Assembly (NCBI GenBank): GCA_033439765.1
Contig: JAULSN010000002.1
Span: forward strand, 5,890,001-5,954,000
From: Lasiosphaeria ovina
Lineage: Eukaryota; Ascomycota; Sordariomycetes; Sordariales; Lasiosphaeriaceae
Length of the DNA: 64,000 nt
Direction of reading: 5' to 3'
Every line of letters starts with the position of its first letter. The first letter of the stretch is position 1. Positions 9,268-19,216 of this stretch are shown here, piece after piece. Below the pieces are notes generated by a model. It searched no databases and was not told the DNA's origin. It saw only the letters and a program-made list of their open reading frames with translations. The translations under genes and the position numbers were made by a program.

Positions 9268-11224
9268 CTAGGCAACCACGGCACCGCCAAAGCCGACGGG
9301 GCGGCGCCGGCCGTCGTTCTCGGGCAAAATGGCCAGCGCCTTGTAGACCTTGCCCATGCCGCCCGGGCCGCGGTCGACGAGGCGCTTCCAGGCCCTCTCA
9401 ATGTCGGCGGCCGCAGCCTCGCGTTTGTCGCACGCATCGTCGGCAACAGCAGTGGCGTCGCCGGCGGGGCTGTCAGGGCTGTTGCCAACCGCACCTGCAA
9501 GCGACTTAATCAGGATCTCGGCGCGCTCGCGGATACCCATGGCCTCGAGGAAGGCGGCCTGGTCAACGGGGCCGTGGACCTCGATGCCCTCGCTCGCGCG
9601 CATCGAGGCCTCGGCGATGGCGGCAAAGTCGACGTCGGCGCTGAGGTCGGTCAGGCCGGGCTCGGCAAAGGGGGACACGCGGCGGTGACGGCGGATGCCG
9701 CGGAGCGTGTTGGTGGGGACGGTGCCGTCGCCCGGGCCGTAGTCGAGGATGAGGGCGGCGCCCGAGGGCTTGGCTTTGGGGTGCTGGGCAGACCCGCCGA
9801 TGCGGGCGGCAAAGTCGGAGGCGTAGAGGGCGGCGTCCGGGCACACCTCGAGCAGCGCGCCGACGCCGGTGCGCGACTTGATGGCGCGGTACCGCGGCGA
9901 CGACTCGGGCAGGTACATAGAGTGGCGCGTGGCGGCCTGGGCGAGGGTGAGCTGGAAGTCGGGCGGCGGGGTCTCGCGCGACTGTGACGGCGGGGTGCGC
10001 AGGCTGTCATGCGTGGACCCCGGGGGGGTCGGCGAGACGAGCATCTCGCGCCACTGCAGTGTCGGCTTGGTTGTCCGCGTCGAGGGCGAGGACTTGTCGG
10101 CGTCTGACCTGGCGGCGTCTTGGTTCGGCGGCACCTCGATGCACTCAAAGGCATGGATGGGTAGGGCGTCGAAAAATTCGTGCGCCACGATGAAGGGCAT
10201 CTTCTCGGGGACTGGTGCACAGGTGTTATCAGTGGGTTAGTTCGGCAGAGTCGACCAGGTGCGGATGTACGTACCGATGGGAATGGACTTGATAGTCTCG
10301 GTCCACACAATGGGCAGAGACGTGTTCCTGCAGATGCTGTGGTATCCGACTTTTGACTCGGTCATGGGGGCGTCGTCGCCACAGAGGAGATTCTTCTGGG
10401 TGGCTCTGAGCTCACGGCTGGCCTCGACCATGTAGATGGCGTCAATGCTGTCGGCCATGGCGGGGAAGCTCCGGATGGTCTGCGGCGGGTATTAGTAAAG
10501 ATTGGGCGGGAGAAGGACAGAGAGAACAAACGCGGAGTATGTCGTTCATCAGAGTACCGCGGCCGGGGCCGACTTCAATGAGCTCGACGCCGCGGCTCGG
10601 GCGGCCCTGGGCAATCCATTCGGCGACAAACCAGATGCCGATTAGCTCGCCAAAGACCTGGGAAATCTCGGGCGAGGTGACAAAGTCGCCCTTGAGGCCA
10701 AACTGGTCACGGTCTTCTGGGATGGCGCCGCTGTAGTAGCCGCCAATGTCCGAGGTCAGACACATGCGCATGAAGCTAGACAGGGGCACAGGCCCAGTTG
10801 CCTAGGAGGTGCGCGATGTGAGTGAACATCCAGGCAGGCAGGCAGGCAGGCAGGCAGGCATTTATTTGTTTTGAGTGCATACCGAGATAGCATCGCCCAG
10901 CTGCTTGGCCAGTGGCGTCGACCATTGCCTGTTGTCGCCGCCGTCGTCGTCGTCGTCGTCGTCGTCCCGGCGCAGACGAGCGGTGGTGGAGAGACTACGG
11001 CGGCCGGAGCTTGAAAGGCGGGTGTGCGTGTGTGTCTGTGTCCGTGTCCGTGTCTGTGTCTGTGTCTGTGCCTGGGCAATGAAGCTTGGGCTTGAGCTGG
11101 AGCTTGTGCCAATGCTTTTTCTTGACTGCAGCAGCAAGCCGTTGCGCTCAGCACCCCGAAGCGCCCGAACCACGGCCGATCTCATCTTGGCCGACCGAAC
11201 AGAGCAGAGCTGGACAAGGCTCAC
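9268..11224 (-). CDS. NDUFAF7/MidA-like protein arginine methyltransferase, complex I assembly factor
   Basis: Four exons on the minus strand (11224-10883, 10801-10532, 10479-10275, 10211-9268) give 586 residues, all junctions in frame. The DUF185/SAM-MT fold shows in [27 protein letters not shown], the AdoMet loop [17 protein letters not shown] and [13 protein letters not shown]. In animals NDUFAF7 symmetrically dimethylates an Arg of the 49-kDa complex I subunit in the matrix. The N-terminus is Arg/Ser-rich and acid-poor, fitting a mitochondrial leader, but carries an unusual Thr-Gln/Arg/His repeat and then an Asp run, both encoded by simple repeats at 10931-11065. A second in-frame ATG at 11185 is an equally good start. 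The gene is divergent from USE1. Confidence 0.88.
10831..10860. repeat. (CAGG)n microsatellite in intron 1 of the NDUFAF7-like gene
   Basis: About seven copies of the tetranucleotide CAGG (CCTG on the transcribed strand) lie inside the first intron (10882-10802), just upstream of the acceptor region. Length variation here could alter intron size only. Confidence 0.85.
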
Positions 11225-11402
11225 CCGCGCATGCGCCGAGCTTGGGATGTCATGATAAGAGCAGGCGGCAGAGGGGTCTCGACTCCCGCCTACGTCTCAC
11301 GGGCTTTTCCACATGTCATGGAATCCCCCCTGTCAAATGTCAATGCCCTGCCTGTCAAATGGAACCGGGACTGCCGCGGCCAGGTTACTCAAGTGGGTGT
11401 AT

Positions 11403-11423
11403 AAGGGTTAGGGTTAGGGTTGG
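11403..11423 (+). promoter_or_regulatory. Telomere-like repeat (telobox), three GGGTTA units
   Basis: Three perfect GGGTTA units plus a partial fourth lie in the 389-bp divergent promoter of the NDUFAF7-like gene and USE1, about 190 bp upstream of the USE1 start. TTAGGG is the usual telomere repeat of filamentous ascomycetes and short internal copies can bind Tbf1/telobox-type factors. A regulatory role is inferred; a relic of break repair is the alternative. Confidence 0.6.
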
Positions 11424-11613
11424 TCGCGTTCGGCTTTAGTGATGTCAGGGGCGCTTGCCCAGAACATCCACCTGTCCACCACCACACACACCACGACCAC
11501 ACCACTGACTGGCCTAAGCTTCAAGCTACCTTACCTTGCTTACCTACCCGCAACACCACTGCCGTTTCCTGCCCGTGCATGCCAAACGCAAACAACAAAC
11601 CCGGCCCACCACA

Positions 11614-12815
11614 ATGGCTCGATTAATCCACGGCGTGGCCGTCTCGACGCCCAGCGTGCGGCCGTCGGATCCCCTCACAGACCTGACGCGGCTGCTGAGC
11701 CGGTTACAGCACACGGTCCTGCGCGCCGACGCTGACCGTGAGCTGAGACTGCGCACCAGCGAGTACGAGCGCGAAAAGGTCCAGACGGTGCGCCATGCCA
11801 TGTTGCCTCCTTCTCGCAATGCGTATTCCAACTGACTGTGCTTGTCTGGTAGAACATCAAGTTTGCACGCTCGCTGCTCACAAAGCTGGAGCACCAGGCG
11901 CTCGGCGTCAAGATCCACTCGCGCAAGCAAGACCTGCAGACCGATCTGCTGCAGAAGCGCGACATCCTCGACCAGCTGGCCGAGCGCATGGCCGACCTGG
12001 CCGAGATCGCCGCAGCCGACGGAGACGACGACAACGGCCAAGGGGGGGACTACACGTCGGAAGAGGGCGAGGACATCCTGGCCGACATCATCGCGACGCC
12101 CAGCGAGAGCTTGGACTCGACGCGGTCGCCCGATGCATTGCACCCTGAAGATGCCGACGAGGACCCCGACCCGGACCAGGGAGAGGAAGAAGGCGCCCAC
12201 CCCGACCCCATACCAGACATTCCCAAATCGCCGCCATCGCAGACCCGGCCCCGCGAGGACCAGAGGAGGGACCAAGCTCGGCGGGAGTCCTCGGTGGCGG
12301 CAAAACCAGACATGACCGCCACAGGAACCGCCACGTCAACACAGCCCGTACTCCGCTCCCGACGCCAGGAGTCAATGTCAGCCAGCGGCAGCAGCCAGGC
12401 GAAGACGACGGCGCTCGCGACAGGGTCCTCGTCGTCGTCAGCGCTCTTCGGGGGCCGCGTGCGCGGCAGCGGCACGACGACAACAACGGCAACGACAGAG
12501 GCGATCCTGGACCACCAGCGGGCCGAGCACGACGTGCTGTCCGAGTCGATCCTGAGGCTGGCCAGCGACCTCAAGGCGTCGTCGCAGGCGCTGTCGGCGT
12601 CGCTGGACGAGGACAAGGACGTGGTGGCGCGGGCCGGCGACGGCATGCACAAGACGGGCGCCGGCATGGACGCCGTCACTCGCAAGATGGGCACGCTCCA
12701 GCGCCTGACCGAGGGCGAGGGCTGGTGGGGCCGCATGCGCCTGTACGCCCAGATCTACGGGCTCATGGTGGTCCTGGTGCTGGTCGTCTTTGTGCTGCCC
12801 AAGCTGCGGTTCTAG
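11614..12815 (+). CDS. USE1: Use1-like SNARE, ER-Golgi retrograde transport
   Basis: Two exons (11614-11787 and 11853-12815) give 378 residues. The N-terminal helix (LTDLTRLLSRLQHTV) is followed by a long acidic, Ser/Pro-rich linker. The C-terminal SNARE-like heptad region starts near DHQRAEHDVLSESILRLA and runs to the tail anchor LMVVLVLVVFVLPKL, ending four residues after the membrane span. Tail-anchored topology, length and the SESILRLASDLK motif fit the Use1 family, the Qc-type ER SNARE that works with Ufe1, Sec20 and Sec22 in COPI vesicle fusion. The linker is repeat-rich and probably poorly conserved. Product name is confident at family level. Confidence 0.85.
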
Positions 12816-13281
12816 GTTTTTACTACTGACATATGACGTTGATGAGGGAGATGAAAATATCACAATATGGGAGAGCAAAAGGGATGCCCACACATTGCGT
12901 AGGCAGGCACGGCGTTTCTGGGGATACCGGCTGCTTTTTTGGGAAGGGGGGGTATATATCAAAAGATGAAAATTGATTGAATTCGACGGGAAAATATGAC
13001 TGTTTGTTTCAAAAGCAGGCTTGGGAAGTGCAATTTCTTCTAATGCAATGCCCATTCAATGCCAATCAACGCAACGCAAAAGATTGTGCATGTGGCGAGA
13101 TATCTAACCCTAATGTGATGTGATGTGATAGTGGGGGATAATTCAAGATCGCGCGGCTTTGGTGTTTTGTGTCTCTCTCCTTTTCCATCCCAGGTATGAT
13201 GTTTCTATCTTTCTAATTCCATTCTTCCCTTCATCCCCCTTTCCCTCCTCTCTTGCGTGTAGTGAACTGCGATGATCAGCT
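12816..13281. other. Convergent intergenic region
   Basis: 3' ends of USE1 (plus) and the BRCT gene (minus) face each other here. The sequence is A/T-rich with a short TGATG run near 13115 and a single TAACCCTAA near 13105. No gene is seen. Confidence 0.6.
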
Positions 13282-13420
13282 CTAGTCCACAACAATAACC
13301 TCCCTGCCCGTCGCCCACTCGGCAGCAATGACGGCAGCAGCAGCAGCAGCCACCGCCGCAGCGGCCGGCTCGTCATCAAGTACATAACTGCTACCTTCGT
13401 CGTCGTCGTCGTCGTCGCCA

Positions 13421-13459
<39 letters not shown>

Positions 13460-15084
13460 GAATCAGCGTCTGCCTCAGAGTCCGTCGGCGGGTCGTAGTC
13501 GAAGTTGAACGTGCCCGCCGCGGCAGGCGCGCGAGAGTGCTCTACGAGAGTCGAGTCTTGGGCCATAAGCTGGTGGCGGTGGCAGCTATTTGGCATGACG
13601 AGTGTGTTAGTGCTGCTACTGGTGGCGGCCGCGGTGGCGGCCGCGGGCTCGAGGCCGTTTCGTGGGGTCTGCGCGGCAGCGGCTGTATCTCTGCATTCAT
13701 GTGCGTTTGGCAAGGGCCCGGCGGTGTTAGGCGTGGCTGCGTGGGGAGTGTTGGTCGGAGGAGCAGCTGCTGTCGCGGAGGATGCGTCTGCCGTGGCGAC
13801 GGCGATGGCGGGCTCTGGTGCCGCCGGCGGTACGAACTCGGGAGGGACCCAGCCGACGGGCTTGCCTCTGGTCTGTCGTAGGGGCAGAGATTCCGGCAGT
13901 TAGTATATCAGACTGCCTTTCCAGGTATCAAATGGTACTGCTTGAGAAAGAAGCTGGAAAGGGGCAATAAAAAGGGGGCAGGTAGAACGAGGAATTTCTC
14001 ACCGGCACCTCATACTGAAACTGATTCTTGTCTCGGGCCGCAGCCGCAACCGCAAGCAGCCGCCGCGGCCACGGGACGCCCGTCTTGATGCGGAAGAAGG
14101 TCTGGAACAGGGCAAACTCGCGGGCGAAGAGGCCGGCCGTCGGGCTCGGGCGGTAGTACTGCGGCGGGCTGCCCTTCTTCTTGGTGAACTTGGCCACGAA
14201 CCAGTACAGCCGCGGCAGCGCGTGCGACTCGTAGAGCTGTAGCAGTATGCCATCGAAAGGCCAAGTTAGCTTTGCCAGGGGGCGTGAGATGGGGAGAGGC
14301 ATTTTCAGGGGGGGATTCAAGTGAAAAAAAAGGGGGTTAAAGTTTTGATCTTTCCGTTTTCCCCCTTAAACATATCCCCGGATAAGGCACTTACACACAT
14401 GGTGTACTGCTGGATGCCGCGCTCGCCGTCGTCCTTGAGCAGCTTGACGCTGTAGTCGAAGAAGGTGCTGTCGCTGTACACGCGGTACATGTCTAGTACC
14501 ACGCCCCCAAACTATCAGTCATCTAGCTAGTCATCTAGACAGACACACAAATCCTCAAAGAAACCCGACACTTTTAGAGAGAAAAAACGTACTCGGATCA
14601 ACCGCCCGCTTGGCCATCACGCGGCCCTTGGCGATACGGGCCGCGCGCCTCTCCTTCTCGCGCTCCTTCTTGAGCGACTGCAGCAGCGAGAACCTGGCCT
14701 CAGGCAGCCGGCGCTTCTTGTGCATGCTGTCCTCGAGCCAGTCGACGGTGACGATGTTGCAGGCGCCGGACGCAGCCTTGCCAGTACCGCGGGTGCCGCG
14801 CTTGAGGGCTGCCTTGACTGTTTTGGTGTAAGTCTCGCACACATATGTATATATATATATATATATTTATAGGTAGATGTCAACTCACCCCTGGCGCCGC
14901 GCTTCTTGAACTCGTCGGGCGAGCACAGCAGGTGTGTGACGGAGGCGTCCATCTGGTGGCTGAAGGCGCCGTCGCGCAGCTGCAACCACCGCGCAATGTT
15001 GGTCTCGGTCCACTGGCCGCCCAGCTCGCCGGCCATGGCCACCGTCAGGCCGCGGAAGATGGGCTTGAGCTTTGCCTCGCGCAT
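13282..15084 (-). CDS. BRCT domain protein with WGR-like segment and Asp-rich tail
   Basis: Five exons (15084-14889, 14817-14593, 14492-14395, 14236-14003, 13872-13282) give 447 residues. The N-terminal ~110 residues are a BRCT domain: the start LKPIFRGLTVAMAGEL, THLLCSPDEFKKRGA, and the C-terminal Trp helix NIVTVDWLEDSM. A basic stretch (KKEREKERRAARIAKGR) follows. Then MYRVYSDSTFFDYSVKLLKDD through KGSPPQYYRP resembles the WGR domain that accompanies BRCT in PARP proteins, but no PARP catalytic domain follows. The C-terminal third is low complexity: Ala/Pro-rich, then an Asp run encoded by a (GTC)n/(GAC)n tract at 13397-13459, then poly-Ala. A chromatin or DNA-repair role is inferred from the domains only. 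Confidence 0.78.
13397..13459. repeat. (GTC)n trinucleotide repeat encoding poly-Asp
   Basis: About twenty trinucleotides, with one CGCCA interruption, encode the Asp-rich tail of the BRCT protein on the minus strand. Such tracts are length-polymorphic, so the residue count of this protein will vary between isolates. Confidence 0.8.
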
Positions 15085-15992
15085 CTTGTGTGTGTTTGTG
15101 TGGCTCCTATGGATGATAAGATTTTAGAGTGTCGATGTGCTCCTCCGTCTATGATCAATTAAGTGACTAATGCTTGGAGGAAAGGGCAACGACGGGGGCG
15201 GGAGAAGCTGTGTATGTATAGGGATGTGGTTATTCAATGAGGGAGGACACTCGAGAAAAGATGATACGTGGATGGGATTATGAGGAGATAATCATGTGGA
15301 GAAGGCTGCTTGAGAGATTCGATGTGCGAGGATGGGACCATGAGTTTTTTATCATGTCGAGAAGGACGCTTGAAGTAAGTGATGTATGTGAATGATCATG
15401 GAGGATGTATATCGCAAGAAATGACGCCAGAGAAAGTGGTGCGCGAGGATGTGATTATATTTCAGGACCACGTGGTGAGGAATGATACTATGCTATCTTA
15501 TTCGAGAGATGAGCAGACGACTCGGGCTCGGGCTCGCAGGCGGGAGACGTAAGGTGGAAGGAAGAAGGAGTGGAACGCAGAGCAGGAAGCTTAGGAATCA
15601 GGAGAAGCGCTGCCAGGAAAGGAATCTCAAAGGACAGGAAGTAGTTCTATGCCAGGTGCGGATGGGCGGTCTCGAGGGTGCACGAGTTCTTGCCTTCTCT
15701 GGAAGCGCCTCGTCCAGGGTTTCAGTGAGAAAGAAGAGACGCGGTACTAATGGCAGCACTTGCTGCTGTCAGTCGTACTCTGTTGCTGGGCGGGTTGACG
15801 AGGCGAGCCTTGTTAGTCAAGTGCCGATGATGCTTCCTCGGGCTCATCCTATCTTTAGAAATCACCTCTGATGCAGCGGCCGTGGTATCTGATCATACGC
15901 TCACAATCAAGTTTTAGACACGGGACGAATCTTGCTATCTTGCCACATTCAGACGTGCCAGTCAAGTGATATTGCTACCTCCAGCAGTTCGA
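15085..15992. other. Intergenic region upstream of the BRCT gene
   Basis: About 0.9 kb between the BRCT gene start and the TRP1 stop. It carries a degenerate ~58-bp tandem repeat (15242-15475). A plus-strand frame of 129 codons at 15482-15871 has no recognisable motif and is probably chance. Confidence 0.6.
15242..15475. repeat. Degenerate ~58-bp tandem repeat, four units
   Basis: Four diverged units start near 15242, 15300, 15360 and 15416. They share an AGAAGG-CGCTTGA-like start, a GATGTGCGAGGATG-like middle and an ATCATGTGG-like end. The units lie 130-400 bp upstream of the BRCT gene start. They do not code in a common frame, so this is an old minisatellite rather than a protein repeat. 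Confidence 0.6.
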
Positions 15993-18357
15993 CTATCTAA
16001 TCGCCTTGGCGGCATGTACAAAAGCCCGTATCTTTTCCACGCTCTGCACCCCGTTCACCTCGACGCCGCTGGCGAGATCCACGCCCAGTATCCTGTCTGC
16101 GAAGGACCCCAGGGCAGCCACCGACTCGGCTACATTCTCCGGGGTCAGGCCGCCAGCAAGCAGCACCGTGAGGCGGTCGTCCTTCTCGAGAGTTGACTTG
16201 ACCGACTCCACATCAAGCAGCTCGCCCGAACCAGAGCCCGAGTCCAAGAGGGCAACCGCATGGTAGCCGCGGACGCCGATTCCGGGCTGCCCCGGCTTGA
16301 ACTTTCGGATGACAGGGACGGGAATCAGGGACGCCCACTCAATGGGCTCGTTGCCGTGCAGCTGCACGACGTCTAGGCCATATTGTCGCTGCTTCTCCAG
16401 AACCTCCTCCAGAGGCTGGTTCTTGAACACGCCGACGAGAAGCGGCCCCTGCTTCCGTAGCAGCTCCCCAGACCAGCTAAAGAAATCTTCTGCCGAGCCA
16501 GGGGCTTTCGTTGCCTCTTCGACAGGGGGCTTGGCGATGTCGTGCACGGCTTTCGAGATGCCCAAGGCAGTTTCGTCAGAAACGTACCGCTTTGTCCCAG
16601 GAACCAGGATCATGCCGATAAAGTCAGCCCCCGCCTTGATCGCTTCGGTGGCAGCCTCGGCGCTCCGCGTCCCGCAGATTTTTACAAGCAGAGACTTGGG
16701 CCCAGAAGTCGGGGCGGGTGCGTCGGGGCCGGCACAAAGCTCCCTGATGAACTGCGAGGCGTCCGGAGCCCGCATGATGGATTCTCCAACCAGCACACCG
16801 TTGACGCCATCTCTCTCGCAATCGAGAACATCCTGGTGGGAGTTGATGCCGCTCAATGCGAGTAGAAATGTGTCCTTTGGCACCATGCTGCGGAGACGAC
16901 CTGTGGTGCCGAGGTCAACCTCGAAACTCTCCAGGTTACGGTTGTTGACTCCGATCACCTTGGCCCCTAGCTTGATGGCAATGGCCATTTCGTCGGCATT
17001 TTGCACCTCGACGAGCGGCTCCATGCCTAGCGAGAGCGAGTATCTGTAGAGCTGCTCCAATAGCTCGGCGTCTAGCATCTTTACGATTAGAAGAACGGTA
17101 TCCGCGCCGGCCAGTCTCGCCTCGAGGATTTGATAATCTTCAAAGATGAACTCCTTTCGGAGGACAGCGGGCCGGTTAGCCATGCCGTTCAGAACCTGAC
17201 GCACGGCACGCAGGTCTTCGACACTTCCCTTGAACCACTCTGGCTCGGTGAGGACCGAGATGACGCTGGCGCCCGCGAGCGCGTACTTGCGAGCTTGCGA
17301 GGGCGCATCGATGTCAAGGGCGAAGATGCCCTTGGATGGCGACCCTCTCTTGATCTCCGCTGCCAGGGTCACGTCAAACGGAGACTGGCGCACCCGGTCG
17401 ACAAACGAGATCTGAGGCGGCGCGAGGTTCAAGTCGTAGGCGGCTTGCAGGTCCGAGGGTCTCTGAGAAGGGACCTGCTTCTGTGCGGCCACGGCAGCTC
17501 TGCGGTGGGCATAGATTTTCTGGAGGATGTTGTTTTTGCCCCCGGGCGGCGGCTGCTTTGCCGACGACTCGACGGGACCGGGAGCAGCGGCAGGACTGGG
17601 GGTGGCGGCTTTTTGGAGCCTCTCGTTCTCAGCCCATGTGCCGCCCTGCATGCGCAGAAAGTTCTTCAGCATGGTGCCACCCTCGGCAGACAAGATGCTC
17701 TCGGGGTGGAACTGGACACCCTCGAGAGTGTACTCCTTGTGACGGACACCCATGATGACGCCCTTGGAGCCATCTTCCAGGGCAATCCAGGAGGTGAGCT
17801 CGAGACATTCAGGCAGAGTCACGTGGGTGCCGGCGAGCGAGTGGTACCTTGTGACGGGCAGGCCCTGGGGCAGGCCGGCATAGACACCCTTTGAGTCGTG
17901 GCTCAGGGGCGACGTCTTGCCGTGCAGGATCTCGCCGGCAAAGGTGACATCGCCGCCGTAGACATCAAAGATACACTGTCTCGAGAAGGGTCAGGCGGGG
18001 GGCCCAGCGGAGCCAGACAAGAGCGGAACGGGGGGCGACTCACTGGCCCATGCAGACGCCGAAGATGGGGATCTTGCCGGCAAAGTGGCGGATAGCATCG
18101 CGGCTGATGCCCGAGTCGGTGCCGGGGTGGCCGGGGCCAGGGCTGATGACCAGCTGCGTCGGGTGCTTGGCAATGAGCTCGTCCAGCGTGATCTTGTCGT
18201 TGCGGAACACCGTCACCTTGGCGCCCTCGAGCACCAGGTACTGGTACACGTTCCACGTGAACGAGTCGTAGTTGTCTATGAGGATCAGGTCGGTTGCCGT
18301 CGGCACCAGCGCCTGCCCTTGGCGCGGCGAGTGGTCAATGAGCTCCAGCGCAGCCAT
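15993..18357 (-). CDS. TRP1: Trifunctional tryptophan biosynthesis protein: anthranilate synthase glutaminase, IGPS, PRAI
   Basis: Two exons (18357-18044 and 17979-15993) give 766 residues, close to the size of Neurospora trp-1. Order: glutamine amidotransferase ([17 protein letters not shown], catalytic Cys in [19 protein letters not shown]) at about 20-240; indole-3-glycerol-phosphate synthase ([49 protein letters not shown]) at about 265-520; phosphoribosylanthranilate isomerase ([35 protein letters not shown]) at about 540-766. It supplies ammonia to anthranilate synthase component I and carries out the PRA isomerase and IGP synthase steps. The splice acceptor at 17980 restores QQC exactly. 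All catalytic signatures look intact. The gene is divergent from NUP188. Confidence 0.96.
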
Positions 18358-19216
18358 TTTCTTCAATAAGTAGCGAAACAGAAGACAAGGTACAATAAAA
18401 TAAGAATAGAGAGACTGAGGGCTTCCAATGTCCGCAGCTGCACCGCACTCCACTGCATCCCAACACTGGGCACCGATGCAGCAAAAAGAAGTAGCGCGCA
18501 ATGCGAAATGTGCAAAATGCAGTGGGCAACCTGCAACCTGCAGCCTGCAATGGCCTTTGAAAGGATAATGTGTGTAAAGCGCAACAATGGACTTTTCGGG
18601 CGGCGGGAAGCGGTCTGGATGAATCAATGCAACTCGCTTTGAGACAACCTCAGGACTTGGCCTCTTCTTCTTACGGTGGATGACACAGACGAAGCGAATT
18701 ATGGATGGAATCAAATGTGGCACCGATGACGGGTAATACGGTACCGTACTCCGTGCCTTCCATACCTTACGGCAAGCGGCCACTAACAAAGAAAAGGCCG
18801 CGATCGCTGCTGGAGCTGGAACTGGAGCTGGAGCTGGAGCTCCATCCCGCAGCGGCCGGGGGCCAGGGTCCAGAGCTAGCCCAGTACATTAACGTCAGGT
18901 GTGCTTATCGCTTATCGAACGGCGCCCGCTCTGATAGGCGAGTTGCTGCCAAAAGTGAATGCTTCTCTCAAAGAGCTTTGAAGCCGCCTTGAATCGCCAT
19001 CGCATCGCGTCGGAGAGCGCGTCGAATACCTAATCCCGGGCCGCTCCAACTTTTGCAGCCCGCCGCCCAACCTAGCGACCCAACCCCCATTGCCGTCGCC
19101 AAAACCGGAATTAATTGTGCCAATTTCCCCCGACTTGCATTCATTGCTCAGATCCTCGCCGACGACGTACCACGACCAGCCAGCTCTGGCCCTTGGCTGA
19201 TGGAGACGGTTGCTCA
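18358..19216. promoter_or_regulatory. Divergent promoter region of TRP1 and NUP188
   Basis: 860 bp between the two start codons. No canonical TGACTCA (Gcn4/CPC1) site was seen; TGACACA near 18679 is the nearest match. A (GGAGCT)n run lies at 18808-18841 and a TACTCCGT word at 18747. Core promoter elements could not be placed. Confidence 0.5.
18808..18841. repeat. (GGAGCT)n hexanucleotide repeat
   Basis: About five imperfect copies lie in the divergent promoter. A similar hexanucleotide, (GGTGCT)n, lies in the first intron of NUP188, 520 bp away. Confidence 0.75.

Noticed and set aside
18358..18900. Search for Gcn4/CPC1 (TGACTCA) control of TRP1
   Set aside because: Only a near match (TGACACA near 18679) was found, not enough to call cross-pathway control.
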